A DNA stretch of 64,000 nt. It comes from Macrostomum hystrix (taxonomy: Eukaryota; Platyhelminthes; Macrostomidae). Shown here piece after piece: positions 12,501 through 24,032 of this stretch. Position numbers and translations under genes: made by a program. Positions within the stretch are counted from its first letter, which is position 1; each line of letters opens with the position of its first letter. Below the pieces are notes generated by a model, which did no database searches, was not told where the DNA came from, and worked only from the letters and a program-made list of their open reading frames with translations. The stretch spans positions 20,699,501 through 20,763,500 of the forward strand of contig CATNEN010000001.1 of the NCBI GenBank assembly GCA_950097015.1, written 5' to 3'.

Positions 12501-13075
12501 CAGGGCAGATGTACACACCTGTGTGCGTGTGTGCTCAGGAGTCAGCGAATGGGCAGAATTACCTCCCCGCTGGCTGCGGGGCTAGTGTCACCAAATGATT
12601 TCATTTCCTGAAATCCGCCGGTTCTTGTTCTCGTCGTTGTTATTGTTGTTGACAAGCCTTTGTTGGCAATCGCCGTGGATTCGAACTCGAACGCGTTGAC
12701 CCACAAAGTGGGACCCACAGTACCATTATTCAACAGATCTCATCCCACCTTGACAACCTCCGTGCTAAATCTAATGTGCGCCCTCAGGTCAAATCGGTCA
12801 GCGTAGGCGCTAATGTACTCGTAGACTTTGGTGTTGTGCAAAAAATTCGACCAATCGGCTGGAGGCGGGAAATCTGAGAACGCTGACATCTCCTTGCTGG
12901 TGTTCATCATAGTGGTGCGCATCACGCAGGCTTTGCCATCGATCACCTCGGTGTACCGCCAAAGGCCGCCGAGATCTGGCGAGCGTTCGAAAGCCACTGG
13001 CTCCAGTCCGACCTCCAGGCAGCATTTGATGGCCGCTATGCCACTCACACCCGTGCCTATGATGCACACTCGCAT
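3576..13075 (-). CDS. FMO: Flavin-containing monooxygenase (FMO), complete, five exons
   Basis: Coding exons in transcript order: 13075-12749, 12284-11955, 8620-8290, 6327-6029, 3980-3576 (TGA); spliced 1692 nt, 563 aa, against 530-560 for animal FMOs. All junctions are GT-AG and in phase. The product oxygenates soft nucleophilic N and S substrates at the ER using FAD, NADPH and oxygen. Visible motifs are the N-terminal FAD-binding GTGVSG, then the [14 protein letters not shown] block, [12 protein letters not shown], the NADPH-binding [17 protein letters not shown], the [12 protein letters not shown] block after the third intron, and the late [15 protein letters not shown] block. A hydrophobic C-terminal segment (about residues 525-550) fits the usual membrane anchor. 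In the FMO signature FxGxxxHxxx(Y/F) the aromatic residue is Cys ([11 protein letters not shown]). A splice acceptor (gattgcag) lies 3 nt before the ATG, so a 5' non-coding exon or trans-spliced leader is likely. Introns 2-4 are mostly tandem arrays and intron 1 holds a SINE. Confidence 0.97.
4015..4440. repeat. Degenerate tandem array, about 22-bp unit, FMO intron 4
   Basis: Diverged copies of a gatcttgattctgggattt unit, with spacing varying around 20-24 bp. It appears to be an older, decayed array sharing its core with the next one at 4850. Confidence 0.8.
4441..4840. other. Non-repetitive part of FMO intron 4
   Basis: AT-rich unique sequence between the two arrays of this intron. No gene, element or RNA signal recognised. 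Confidence 0.6.
4845..5890. repeat. Tandem array, 22-bp unit (about 47 copies), FMO intron 4
   Basis: Unit core gattctgggatctgaagtta, 22 bp. Some copies are 24 bp with an extra ta (ttatatcgat), and a ggatctaaggttatattg variant alternates on the left. The right half is nearly homogeneous, suggesting recent expansion from that side. Confidence 0.93.
6345..8235. repeat. Tandem array, 21-bp unit (about 90 copies), FMO intron 3
   Basis: Unit core cttcagatcctgaaactaca, 21 bp, with t/c (ctttag) and a/g (gaagct) variants in mosaic blocks. It fills intron 6328-8289 almost completely, starting within about 20 bp of the exon 4 acceptor. The reverse complement carries the ggatctga core seen in neighbouring arrays. 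Confidence 0.95.
8670..9325. repeat. Tandem array, 22-bp unit (about 29 copies), FMO intron 2
   Basis: Unit core gagagaactcaaactgggat, 22 bp. It is almost homogeneous over 8820-9310, with decayed copies at both ends containing gaggatctggga. Confidence 0.93.
9326..9835. other. Unique segment between two arrays in FMO intron 2
   Basis: About 500 bp of non-tandem sequence with decayed gatctgagg motifs at its left edge. No exon is expected here because the spliced FMO frame closes without it, and none is seen. Confidence 0.6.
9845..11870. repeat. Tandem array, 30-bp unit (about 67 copies), FMO intron 2
   Basis: Unit core gatctaagagttcttgattt plus tgggatctga, 30 bp, so regular that it stays in register with 60-column lines. 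Variants are gggatattgg with atcaaagaat, and ttttggatc for tgggatc, recurring in ordered patterns. Confidence 0.96.
12370..12605 (+). mobile_element. SINE copy A, 5'-truncated, in FMO intron 1
   Basis: The match to the SINE family starts near the B box (cctcgattccgcggcgagg) and runs through the conserved body (tacactgcctgacgatgaga, gtacacacctgtgtg, ctcaggagtcagcg) to gtgtcaccaaatga. The A-box half is missing. Antisense to FMO. Confidence 0.85.
12655..12735 (-). mobile_element. tRNA-like fragment beside SINE copy A
   Basis: Read on the minus strand, ggtcaacgcgttcgagttcgaatccacgg looks like the middle and B box (gagttcgaatcc) of a tRNA-derived head. No convincing A box is seen, so this is a fragment at best. 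Confidence 0.4.
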
Positions 13076-13078
13076 GCC

Positions 13079-15785
13079 CTGCAATCTGAACAATTTTATC
13101 GGATTAAAACTTTTAGGAAATGAAACACTCCAAGGATGATTTACCTAAATTATTTTATTCTAAGAACTAGCGAAACTTTGAATAGAAGTCTAAAACAGAT
13201 CACCCTGTTATAAATATAATAATTGCAGGAGGGCTGCGGGCAATGGCACACCATTTCATAACAGTAGACACGCAGCCAGCGAGGAGGCAATTCTGCCCAT
13301 TTCGCTGACTCCTAAGCCCACAGATACTGTAGGCAGGCACACACAGGCATGTACATCTGCCCTGACCTGAGCATCAGGCAGTGTAAGCTTTTACTGTGCC
13401 TTGGAGGCTGACTGTCATGTCTAGCTTGACAATTGTTGATTTACAAACCATTAGCTACATACTTATTCTCTAGATTTAACAAATTAATAAATATTAAAGA
13501 TATTTACATTTTTAATTTTAGATATATAGAAAATGCCACTATGAATAAACAATTTGGTGGCAAAAAATTGTTTTGCTAAAATAAATAAGTCTGCTAAAAT
13601 TTATAACCCAACATTTTGTAACATAATAAAAATATAACCAAATAGTTTTGAATGAAAAAGTTTAACAAGTTTAAATCTATTTCATTATATAATTGCTTCT
13701 AAAAACAATTCTTCTATACAATGTCAATAGATGGTTTCTGTTTTTTTAATTTAATGAATGGGCTCATATTACATTACTAATACTATTCATTTAGCTATAT
13801 TGAGCTAAATCGATACATAAATATATACGCAAATACCTATATCAAAAACATACTGCTTGTATCTGATAGCTACATGTAAAATGTGCACACCTCTTGACAT
13901 CAATGTGGAATGAAAGGACTATAACAATGGCATATGCGAAAAATATTTTTATTTTTCTTTTGTTAAGGTTAGCTTCAAAACAAGCTTGCCTTTAAATATG
14001 ACCCATCGTAAAAACAGAAAAAGCTTAACGTAACTTTTGAGTTTTTCAATGGTTCATATTCATAAGAAGAATTCACGTTGAAATTCAAGTCACCAAGTCT
14101 TTTTGGAAATTACAGTAGGAAACCGCAGGCGTTTCAGGTGAACATGAAAAAAAAATTCTCAAATCTCTGAAAGAATCCACAGTTTTCATTCATTTTAACA
14201 TTTTCATTAGCTAAGGAATCAAATTTAACTGACTAGGCAGGTCGCAGTATCGCATTCGCATCTGTTTCATTTCTCGGAAAAACTTACTTTTAAATGCGAT
14301 ACCAAAACCCTCGTGACGTACATACGTTTCGGACATGCATGCTGACAATCGATAAAGAGATAGGAAAGGCAAAACAAAAAAACTTTCATTTTAATCCTTT
14401 CACATATTCATACAAAACAAAAAAGATAATAATGGCAGAGAAGATTGATTTAAAGGCACTTGTTTTCATTAAATTTATTTAGTTATTGCATAACCCAGTG
14501 TACTTGAGAGCTCCCACTCCACTAAACTTAATTTCCTCTCTAGCCTTTTAATGTGCAGAGGCATCGTTTACCCACGCCCCTCTGCTTTATCTAAGGTGAA
14601 GATTGTCAATTATGTGTGATGAAGTAACGGATATTCGATTGGTCCGCTTTGGTGAAATAGTGTAGCAACTGAACTCAATTGGACTTGGGTCTCCTCGAAA
14701 CCGAAAACCTAACGCTAGTTTCCTAAACGAATGCTAGTTAAGTTAACGTAGTGAAATTGATAATTATATTAGAATTGATACTAGTCACAAAACAAGTGAT
14801 AATCGAATCCTAGTTCTTAATTGTGTTTAACTATTGCTCAAGCCATGCAGCTCTTAACTTTAAATCAGAGAGTTAATTGCTTCCGACGTCCGTGCCAAAC
14901 AAAAAAAATTAATTTTACTTCTCTGAATAATCACTTTCAAATTACCATAATTTTTTATCGGGTACACTCAAAATTAACAAACTACGCCACACATTTTTTG
15001 TCGGTTTGAGATCTGGAGCTCGCATTCTGAGCACGATTGCATTGACTAGAAGCAATCGGTCTTCCTTGTTGGTACAGTACTCAGATAATAAAGAACTTTT
15101 CATTCATCAGGACCATATTTTAGGTACTTCTTACTTCATCAAAGTTTCTTACACCCTTAGCCTGCTAGCCCTGAAATACAATATTATGTCTATGCGACTG
15201 GATGTGTAGAAGATCAGGAGCCCTATATTTGATTCATTTCCTATTTTTTCTTTTGATGAGAAGGACAAACGGACTACTGAATAGTCGATTGGAGAACCGT
15301 GGCTTAAAACAGGGTGGCACAAAAAATACTGAAGTGTTGTTGCAACTCACATTTTTGGCTGTTTGCTATTTGGATCAAATTGACCAAAGCTATACTATGA
15401 CCTTGAGATATCACCTAAAATAATCTGAGAGAATGTGATTAGCGCCGCAAAAACTGACTGCTGCTCTTATCTCTACCAGTGCAGTTGCACAACTTTTAAC
15501 TTTTTTTAGCTTTTATAGAGCTCCACGATTTCATAGATTGCGATTCAATAATCCCAATCGTAAAATAAGTAACGGGTGCAAACAAATCCCATAGCCCATA
15601 GCTGAATTGCGCCAGTGCTGCATGCCTATTCATCTTTCACCATCAGACTGTGGGCGACCTTTATTTGACTCCAAATAAGATAAACAGCCGACGTTGAATT
15701 TGATCTCGATGTCTTAAATTGATAGTTGGTGACATTTTTGTATAGTTTTCATTGCATAGGAAAATATTAAATGCAACTAAAACAA
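13079..15785. other. AT-rich gene-poor stretch upstream of FMO
   Basis: Should contain the FMO promoter and any 5' non-coding exon. Apart from SINE copy B, I see no coding region, RNA gene or tandem array. The short ORFs here (60-73 aa) have no recognisable features. Confidence 0.55.
13222..13425 (-). mobile_element. SINE copy B, reverse, 5'-truncated
   Basis: The SINE body in reverse orientation, from the 3' end (gcaggagggctgcgggcaat) through cagcgaggaggcaattctgc to ctgtgccttggagg. The tRNA head is absent. Confidence 0.85.
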
Positions 15786-15814
15786 TAGAATGCGTACTGC
15801 ACTGATTCTACTTG

Positions 15815-16465
15815 TCCTTCTTCTCCTTTCCCCAATCTTCTTCTTCTTCTCCTTCTCCACCTCTTCTCCCATTCTTCTCCACCTCTTCTCCCATTCTTCT
15901 CCACCTCTTCTCCCCTTCTTCTCCACCTCTTCTCCCATTCTTCTCCACCTCTTCTCCCATTCTTCTCCACCTCTTCTCCCATTCTTCTCCACCTCTTCTC
16001 CCCTTCTTCTCCACCTCTTCTCCCATTCTTCTCCACCTCTTCTCCCATTCTTCTCCACCTCTTCTCCCATTCTTCTCCACCTCTTCTCCCATTCTTCTCC
16101 ACCTCTTCTCCCCTTCTTCTCCACCTCTTCTCCCATTCTTCTCCACCTCTTCTCCCCTTCTTCTCCACCTCTTCTCCCATTCTTCTCCACCTCTTCTCCC
16201 ATTCTTCTCCACCTCTTCTCCCATTCTTCTCCACCTCTTCTCCCATTCTTCTCCGCCTCTTCTCCCCTTCTTCTCCCCTTCTTCTCCCCTTCTTCTCCCC
16301 TTCTTCTCCCCTTCTTCTCCTCTTTTTCTCCCCTTCTTCTCCCCTTCTTCTCCCCTTCTTCTTCCCTTCTTCTCCCTCTTCTCCCCTTCTTCTCCTCTTC
16401 TTCTCCCCTTCTTCTCCCCTTCTTCTCCCTCTTCTCCCCTTCTTCTCGCCTTCTTCTTCCGTCCT
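15815..16465. repeat. Polypyrimidine tandem array, 22-bp unit
   Basis: Unit ttctcccattcttctccacc plus tc (22 bp), about 20 copies, then simpler ttctccccttc copies to 16465. The top strand is almost pure pyrimidine. Five overlapping ORFs of 159-278 aa, on both strands, exist only because the unit lacks stops. Confidence 0.93.
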
Positions 16466-16716
16466 TCAGTTGCACTCAAACCCCGGCCGCCTAGACGAGG
16501 GGTGGGTGCATCGCCCGCCGGCGCGCTAAGCCGGGGGTGTTTTGACTCACGCCACGCTCTCGCACCTCCCCACGCTCCATGCGCTCGTATATAAAGAACT
16601 TTTGATAATAAATTTGGGTATGCATATTTCTCGCCGCATTTCATTTTGCGAGACGCTAAACCCCTCTTTTTTTACCTTTTTTCATTTTTTAATCCTTCCT
16701 CTTTTCCTCTCTTCCA

Positions 16717-17112
16717 GGGGATTTGAGTGGCAGAGCGGTCTAACGCGTTTTCCTCTCTCACCAAGGTCCCGAAGTTCGATTCCGCGGTGAGGCCACATTT
16801 ATTTGGGGCGCAGCCGCGGAGAGAAGGCTCGGGAGCTTGTCGGGCAATTTACGCCCTTGAGGGCCAGCCTCCTCACAGTGAGGCACAGTGAGACTGTACA
16901 CTGCCTGCCGATGAGAAAGTCAGGGCAGATGTACACACCTGTGTGAGTGTGTTGTGTGCCTGTGTACGGTATCTGTGTGCGTGTGTACTCAGGAGTCAGC
17001 GAAATGGGTAGAGTTGCCTCCTCGCTGGCTGCGGGTTTAGTGTCACCGAATTATGTGCCATTGCCCGTAGCCCTTCGGCAATTATTATTATTATTATTAT
17101 TATTATTTTATT
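16717..17112 (+). mobile_element. SINE copy C, near full length with tRNA head and ATT tail
   Basis: The head has a perfect Pol III A box (tggcagagcgg) and B box (agttcgattcc) 40-50 nt apart. The body matches the other copies (cagccgcggagagaaggct, tacactgcctgccgatgaga, ctcaggagtcagcgaaatgg, ctgcgggtttagtgtcacc) and ends in a long (att)n tail. This is the standard layout of a tRNA-derived SINE. No clear target-site duplication was found. Confidence 0.92.
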
Positions 17113-18015
17113 ATTAGATTAACCCTCTTCTTCCTTATCTTATCCCATTCCAATTTCCTATTGTTCTTCCCCCACTTGTCTTCTATTTCTTCAAGGCAAA
17201 GTAGGTGATAATGCAGAGCTGCCTCGGACAACCCTGGGAACTGAAACAGCCGCTCTCGCACCTCAAATCCCGCGGGTCACGTGGCCCATTTGATTTCGCA
17301 GGTAGCTGCGCCGTGTATCGTATTGCAGCTCAATTAGCCTCCCAACCCCAACCAACCTATTCTAGAACAGTCCGCAGTGCAATTATAAACTCGAGAACTT
17401 AAGCCGCCCAAAGCTGTCTGTCTGGCTCAACGCGAGCGAGTCATGTCAGCAGATTCTTTTCACCCTAGAAAATTCACTGCAGACCATTAATTATTGATTA
17501 AATTCCTTTTCTGCATAAAGTGCTCAGCCTGCTCGTGGGAAAGTCTGCACGCTTTTAATCACCCGCGCATAAACCTGTAAGCCTTCGAAAATTTGCTTCT
17601 CCTAATTCCCTTGCCTACGTTGAGATGGACATTTCTCACCTGCAAGTTTGAAGCCATAAGTTGATGCAGTTCATTTCTCAACTCTTTTTAGGGTGCAACT
17701 GTAAGTCTTGATTTTGTTGAAAGCATGAATTTTACGAGTTAAAATAAACTGAAATTCTATTTGACACGCAGTTATTTTCATTTGATTTATGACGCTTGTC
17801 TAGACTCATTCGGAGTATAAAAAACTTTATTAAAGTCCTGGAGCGTCATGTCAGTGTTCATTTTTAGTTGCAATCGGTAGTGAAGCTACAACAATTTTAT
17901 TTTTGAATTAAATTTGCTTTGAAGCCTTTGCAGACTTGGTTAAAGGGTAGAGCTAACAATAAGGCCTGCTGATCAACACCTGTTTGTAGGAGGTCAGAAA
18001 CACCAAGATTTTTAG
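17113..18015. other. Unique sequence, no gene recognised
   Basis: About 900 bp with a GC-richer patch at 17200-17480. No exon with splice sites and a recognisable product was found. Confidence 0.5.
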
Positions 18016-18049
18016 TAGGACACTCTGTACTTTTTTATAACACCCCGTC

Positions 18050-19105
18050 TTTGAGTAGCACACACTGTCTTTGAGTAGGACACACTGTCTTTGAGTAGGA
18101 CACACTGTCTTTGAGTAGCACACACTGTCTTTGAGTAGGACACACTGTCTTTGAGTAGGACACATTGTCTTTGAGTAGGACACACTGTCTTTGAGTAGCA
18201 CACACTGTCTTTGAGTAGGACACACTGTCTTTGAGTAGGACACATTGTCTTTGAGTAGGACACATTGTCTTTGAGTAGGACACATTGTCTTTGAGTAGGA
18301 CACACTGTCTTTGAGTAGGACACACTGTCTTTGAGTAGGACACACTGTCTTTGAGTAGCACACATTGTCTTTGAGTAGGACACACTGTCTTTGAGTAGGA
18401 CACATTGTCTTTGAGTAGGACACATTGTCTTTGAGTAGGACACATTGTCTTTGAGTAGGACACACTGTCTTTGAGTAGGACACACTGTCTTTGAGTAGGA
18501 CACATTGTCTTTGAGTAGGACACATTGTCTTTGAGTAGGACACACTGTCTTTGAGTAGGACACACTGTCTTTGAGTAGGACACATTGTCTTTGAGTAGGA
18601 CACACTGTCTTTGAGTAGCACACATTGTCTTTGAGTAGGACACACTGTCTTTGAGTAGGACACACTGTCTTTGAGTAGGACACATTGTCTTTGAGTAGGA
18701 CACATTGTCTTTGAGTAGGACACATTGTCTTTGAGTAGGACACATTGTCTTTGAGTAGGACACGCTGTCTTTGAGTAGGACACACTGTCTTTGAGTAGCA
18801 CACACTGTCTTTGAGTAGGACACATTGTCTTTGAGTAGGACACATTGTCTTTGAGTAGGACACATTGTCTTTGAGTAGGACACACTGTCTTTGAGTAGCA
18901 CACATTGTCTTTGAGTAGGACACACTGTCTTTGAGTAGGACACATTGTCTTTGAGTAGGACACATTGTTTTTGAGTAGGACACATTGTCTTTGAGTAGGA
19001 CACACTGTCTTTGAGTAGCACACACTGTCTTTGAGTAGCACACACTGTCTTTGAGTAGGACACATTGTCTTTGAGTAGCACACATTGTCTTTGAGTAGAA
19101 CATGC
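18050..19105. repeat. Tandem array, 20-bp unit (about 53 copies)
   Basis: Unit gacacactgtctttgagtag, 20 bp, exactly three per 60-base line. It has a c/t (cacactg/cacattg) and a g/c (tagga/tagca) polymorphism. All three minus-strand frames stay open for over 1 kb (363-405 aa) because the unit has no stop on that strand; these are not genes. Confidence 0.96.
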
Positions 19106-19109
19106 TGTA

Positions 19110-19600
19110 TTTGAGTTGGCACGAAAGTTAGCTTTGAAAAAGACACCCAAATGTGAAAAATTATTTTCAATAGCTAAATATGCTATTACTTTAAGCAGTT
19201 TATCATTGTCACGCGAAAAGCATAAGCTAAACCCAGCACTTAAGAATCAAATTTCTCATATCGAAATTCTGTGTGGTTTTCAATGTACTTAAAAAAGATT
19301 AGATTTCTATGCCAGTAGTTCAGCATCGTTTTACTTTGCAGTCTACCTCATTGCATGAACTCATAATCATGAGAAATATCCAGCTGGGGTCTGAGTACAA
19401 AAAACCCGACTGGCACAACAAACTGATTCTAACAGACATATACAGACATGACATATAACAGGCAAAGTATCGGTCTGAAGGAACATCGTACAGAACTGAT
19501 CAGAACGACAATAAATAAAACAATAAGCCTTCATTTACTTTGAGTTCCGGTTTTATATTCTTCATTCTTCACTCCCTGTTCCTATTCAACATAAACACTA
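19110..19600. other. Unique spacer between arrays
   Basis: AT-rich, no gene or element recognised. Confidence 0.5.
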
Positions 19601-19604
19601 ACCA

Positions 19605-21270
19605 TCTCCCTCTCTATATAACCTCCCTCTCTCCCATCTCCATCTCTCCCATCTCCCTCTCTCCCATCTCCATCTCTCCCATCTCCCTCTCTTCTATCTC
19701 CCTCTCTCCCATCTCCTCCCTCTCATCTCCCTTTCTCCCAACTCCTCTCTCCCATCTCCATCTCTCCCATCTCCCTCTCTTCTATCTCCCTCTCTCCCAT
19801 CTCCCTCTCTCCCATCTCCCTCTCTCCCATCTCCCTCTCTTCTATCTCCCTCTCTCCCATCTCCCTCTCTCCCATCTCCCTCTCTCCCATCTCCTCCCTC
19901 TCATCTCCCTTTCTCCCAACTCCTCTCTCCCATCTCCCTCTCTCCCATCTCCCTCTCTCCCATCTCCCTCTCTCCCATCTCCCTCTCTCCCATCTCCCTC
20001 TCTCCCATCTCCCTCTCTCCCATCACCCTCTCTCACATCTCCCTCTCTCACATCTCCATCTCACCCATCTCCTCCCTCTCATCTCCCTTTCTCCCAACTC
20101 CTCTCTCCCATCTCCATCTCTCCCATCTCCCTCTCTTCTATCTCCCTCTCTCCCATCTCCCTCTCTCCCATCTCCCTCTCTCTCATCTCCCTCTCTCCCA
20201 TCTTCCTCTCTCCCATCTCCCTCTCACCCATCACCCTCTCTCACATCTCCCTCTCTCACATCTCCATCTCACCCATCTCCTCCCTCTCATCTCCCTTTCT
20301 CCCAACTCCTCTCTCCCATCTCCATCTCTCCCATCTCCCTCTCTTCTATCTCCCTCTCTCCCATCTCCCTCTCTCCCATCTCCCTCTCTCCCATCTCCCT
20401 CTCTTCTATCTCCCTCTCTCCCATCTCCCTCTCTCCCATCTCCCTCTCTCCCATCTCCTCCCTCTCATCTCCCTTTCTCCCAACTCCTCTCTCCCATCTC
20501 CCTCTCTCCCATCTCCCTCTCTTCTATCTCCCTTTCTCCCATCTCCCTCTCTTCTATCTCCCTTTCTCCCATCTCCCTCTCTCCTATCTCCCTTTCTCCC
20601 AACTCCTCTCTCCCATCTCCCTCTCTCCCATCTCCCTCTCTCCCATCTCCCTCTCTCCCATCTCCCTCTCTCTCATCTCCCTCTCTCCCATCTCCCTCTC
20701 TCCCATCTCCCTCTCTCCCATCTCCCTCTCTCCCATCTCCCCCTCTCCCATCTCCCTCTCTCTCATCTCCCTCTCTCCCATCTCCCTCTCTCCCATCTCC
20801 CTCTCTCCTATCTCCCTTTCTCCCAACTCCTCTCTCCCATCTCCCTCTCTCCCATCTCCCTCTCTCCCATCTCCCTCTCTCCCATCTCCCTCTCTCTCAT
20901 CTCCCTCTCTCCCATCTCCCTCTCTCCCATCTCCCTCTCTCCCATCTCCCTCTCTCCCATCTCCCCCTCTCCCATCTCCCTCTCTCTCATCTCCCTCTCT
21001 CCCATCTCCCTCTCTCCCATCTCCCTCTCTCCCATCTCCCTCTCTCCCATCTCCCTCTCTCCCATCTTCCTCTCTCCCATCTCCCTCTCTCCCATCTCCC
21101 TCTCTCCCATCTTCCTCTCTCCCATCTCCCTCTCACCCATCACCCTCTCTCACATCTCCCTCTCTCACATCTCCATCTCACCCATCTCCTCCCTCTCATC
21201 TCCCTTTCCTATCTCTCTTTCTCCCATCTCCTCTCTCCCATCTCCCTCTCTCCTCTCTCCCTTTCTCTCC
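19605..21270. repeat. Polypyrimidine tandem array, 15-bp unit
   Basis: Unit tctccctctctccca, 15 bp, about 110 copies, with longer duplicated blocks marked by catctcctccctctcatctc and tttctcccaactcctctctc. The top strand is nearly pure C/T with occasional A. A 577-aa ORF (I/L/S/P/H only) runs through it because 15 is a multiple of 3 and the unit lacks stops. Confidence 0.95.
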
Positions 21271-21670
21271 TAGTCTTGCATCGCCTGGACTCCCATCTCC
21301 CATTCTCCCATCTCAGTCTCTTGGATGAGAATACGGATGAGGCACGGAGGAAGCAATTAGCAGCCGTTCCATTTACTTCCCGGAAGTTTCCAGTGCAGTG
21401 TGAGCATACACAAAAGGCAAGCAGATGTAATTTAGGGCGACCAAATAAACATCAGGTCAATTGTTGATTCTGCACTTTTGCGGGCAAGCAAACAGGCTCT
21501 GTCATCATTTTGTTGGGCAAGCAATAACAATGAACTGCTGTGCACTGCTTCAGACAGGGCGTAGCAACTGCTGCAATAATTGCAGTTTAGCACTCGTAAC
21601 AGAAGAAAGAACTGCCATTATTAGTGATCTAAAAATTCATATCGAATTTGTCTATTCTTGACTGTGACGC
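21271..21670. other. Unique spacer
   Basis: No gene recognised. Short ORFs (63-66 aa) show no features. Confidence 0.5.
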
Positions 21671-21671
21671 G

Positions 21672-22205
21672 ATCAGATGGTCATTCAATATCCACGGAGA
21701 TATTATCAGATGGTCATTCAATATCCACGGAGATATTATCAGATGGTCATTCAATATCCACGGAGATTTGATCAGATGGTCATTCAATATCCACGGAGAT
21801 ATTATCAGATGGTCATTCAATATCCACGGAGATATTATCAGATGGTCATTCAATATCCACGGAGATTTGATCAGATGGTCATTCAATATCCACGGAGATA
21901 TTATCAGATGGTCATTCAATATCCACGGAGATTTGATCAGATGGTCATTCAATATCCACGGAGATTTGATCAGATGGTCATTCAATATCTACGGAGATTT
22001 GATCAGATGGTCATTCAATATCTACGGAGATTTGATCAGATGGTCATTCAATATCCACGGAGATATTATCAGATGGTCATTCAATATCCACGGAGATTTG
22101 ATCAGATGGTCATTCAATATCTACGGAGATATGATCAGATGGTCATTCAATATATACGGAGATATGATCAGATGGTAATTCAATATCCACGGAGATTTGA
22201 TCAGT
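21672..22205. repeat. Tandem array, 33-bp unit (about 16 copies)
   Basis: Unit core atcagatggtcattcaatat plus ccacggagatatt, 33 bp. Copies alternate between gatattatc and gatttgatc. Because 33 is a multiple of 3, two plus frames and one minus frame stay open. Unit-to-unit variation is low. Confidence 0.95.
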
Positions 22206-22610
22206 GATCGTTTATCTTAAGTTAAAATTTAGATTTACATTTTAAGTTCAGGGCTTTCTTTGAAAACGTCATTTTTCCTTAGTAATTTATCAGAACCCGA
22301 TTTTGTAGACATAAGGCATTTTCTATACTTTTCCGTTGCTCATATTCCCTCATCCGATTGTGTCTGATGCACCTTTATAACCAATTAAATCAGTTTTCAT
22401 GACAGTCTCGATGACATGTCTGGAACGGATTTCGCTGACAGGAAAGTGAAGACATATATTGCACCAACTGAACTGTCTTTTCAGCTCCTGAATTCGCTCT
22501 TCAGGAAAGAGACGAAGGAAAGTATTTTAATGATTTCGACTTTGATGCTAAATTCGCTTCTTTGAAAGGATTAAAATGTGACAGAACTAACAAGAAAGTA
22601 CCTGATTGAT
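22206..22610. other. Unique spacer
   Basis: About 400 bp, no gene, RNA or element recognised. Confidence 0.5.
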
Positions 22611-22611
22611 T

Positions 22612-24032
22612 ATTTCTCACCTTACCCTACCCTATCCTTCTCACCTTACCCTCCCCTATCCTTCTCGCCTTCCCCTACCCTATCCTTCTCGCCTTCCCCT
22701 ACCCTATCCTTCTCGCCTTACCCTACCCTATCCTTCTCGCCTTCCCCTACCCTATCCTTCTCGCCTTAACCTCCCTATCCTTCTCGCCTTCCCCTACCCT
22801 ATCCTTCTCGCCTTAACCTCCCCTATCCTTCTCACCTTACCCTCCCCTATCCTTCTCGCCTTCCCCTACCCTATCCTTCTCGCCTTCCCCTACCCTATCC
22901 TTCTCGCCTTAACCTCCCTATCCTTCTCGCCTTCCCCTACCCTATCCTTCTCGCCTTACCCTACCCTATCCTTCTCCCCTTCCCCTACCCTATCCTTCTC
23001 GCCTTACCCTACCCTATCCTTCTCACCTTACCCTACCCTATCCTTCTCACCTTACCCTACCCTATCCTTCTCCCCTTCCCCTACCCTATCCTTCTCCCCT
23101 TCCCCTACCCTATCCTTCTCACCTTACCCTACCCTATCCTTCTCGCCTTAACCTCCCTATCCTTCTCGCCTTCCCCTACCCTATCCTTCTCGCCTTAACC
23201 TCCCTATCCTTCTCGCCTTCCCCTACCCTATCCTTCTCGCCTTACCCTACCCTATCCTTCTCCCCTTCCCCTACCCTATCCTTCTCGCCTTACCCTACCC
23301 TATCCTTCTCACCTTACCCTACCCTATCCTTCTCCCCTTCCCCTACCCTATCCTTCTCCCCTTCCCCTACCCTATCCTTCTCGCCTTACCCTACCCTATC
23401 CTTCTCACCTTACCCTACCCTATCCTTCTCGCCTTAACCTCCCTATCCTTCTCGCCTTCCCCTACCCTATCCTTCTCGCCTTAACCTCCCTATCCTTCTC
23501 GCCTTACCCTACCCTATCCTTCTCGCCTTACCCTACCCTATCCTTCTCGCCTTACCCTACCCTATCCTTCTCCCCTTCCCCTCCCCTATCCTTCTCACCA
23601 AACCCTACCCTATCCTTCTCCCCTTCCCCTACCCTATCCTTCTCGCCTTACCCTACCCTATCCTTCTCGCCTTACCCTACCCTATCCTTCTCGACTTCCC
23701 CTACCCTATCCTTCTCACCATACCCTACCCTATCCTTCTCACCATACCCTACCCTATCCTTCTCGCCTTACCCTACCCTATCCTTCTCATCATACCCTAC
23801 CCTTTCCTTCTCACCATAATCTACCCTATCCTTCTCACCTTACCCTCCCCTATCCTTCTCATCATACCCTACCCTTTCCTTCTCACCATAACCTACCCTA
23901 TCCTTCTCACCTTACCCTCCCCTAGCCTTCTCGCCTTCCCCTACCCTATCCTTCTCACCTTACCCTCCCCTATCCTTCTTACCTTACCCTCCCCTATCCT
24001 TCTCACCTTACCCTACCCTATGCTTCTCAATT
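22612..24032. repeat. Pyrimidine-rich tandem array, 24-bp unit (about 59 copies)
   Basis: Unit tccttctcgccttcccctac plus ccta, 24 bp, with ttaccctaccc and shorter ttaacctccc variants. The right end is more diverged (catcatacc, accataacc). It lies about 350 bp upstream of the GPCR gene. Confidence 0.95.

Noticed and set aside
12740-13093. FMO start at 13093
   Set aside because: That codon is TTG and lies upstream of a good acceptor; ATG 13075 fits the family's N-terminus.
15767-16644. Glu/Arg/Lys-rich minus ORFs up to 278 aa, resembling coiled-coil proteins
   Set aside because: Purine-rich strand of a polypyrimidine array; all frames are open and there is no unique sequence.
17953-19170. Three overlapping minus-strand ORFs of 363-405 aa
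   Set aside because: All three frames are open at once because the 20-bp unit has no stop on that strand; the peptides are the same period read in different frames.
19540-21273. 577-aa plus-strand ORF of I, L, S, P and H
   Set aside because: A 15-bp stop-free pyrimidine unit gives a frame-preserving low-complexity ORF; no start context, domain or splice structure.
22612-24032. Telomere-like ccctaccctat runs
   Set aside because: Part of a 24-bp unit rather than a pure 5-7-bp telomeric repeat, and flanked by genes on both sides.
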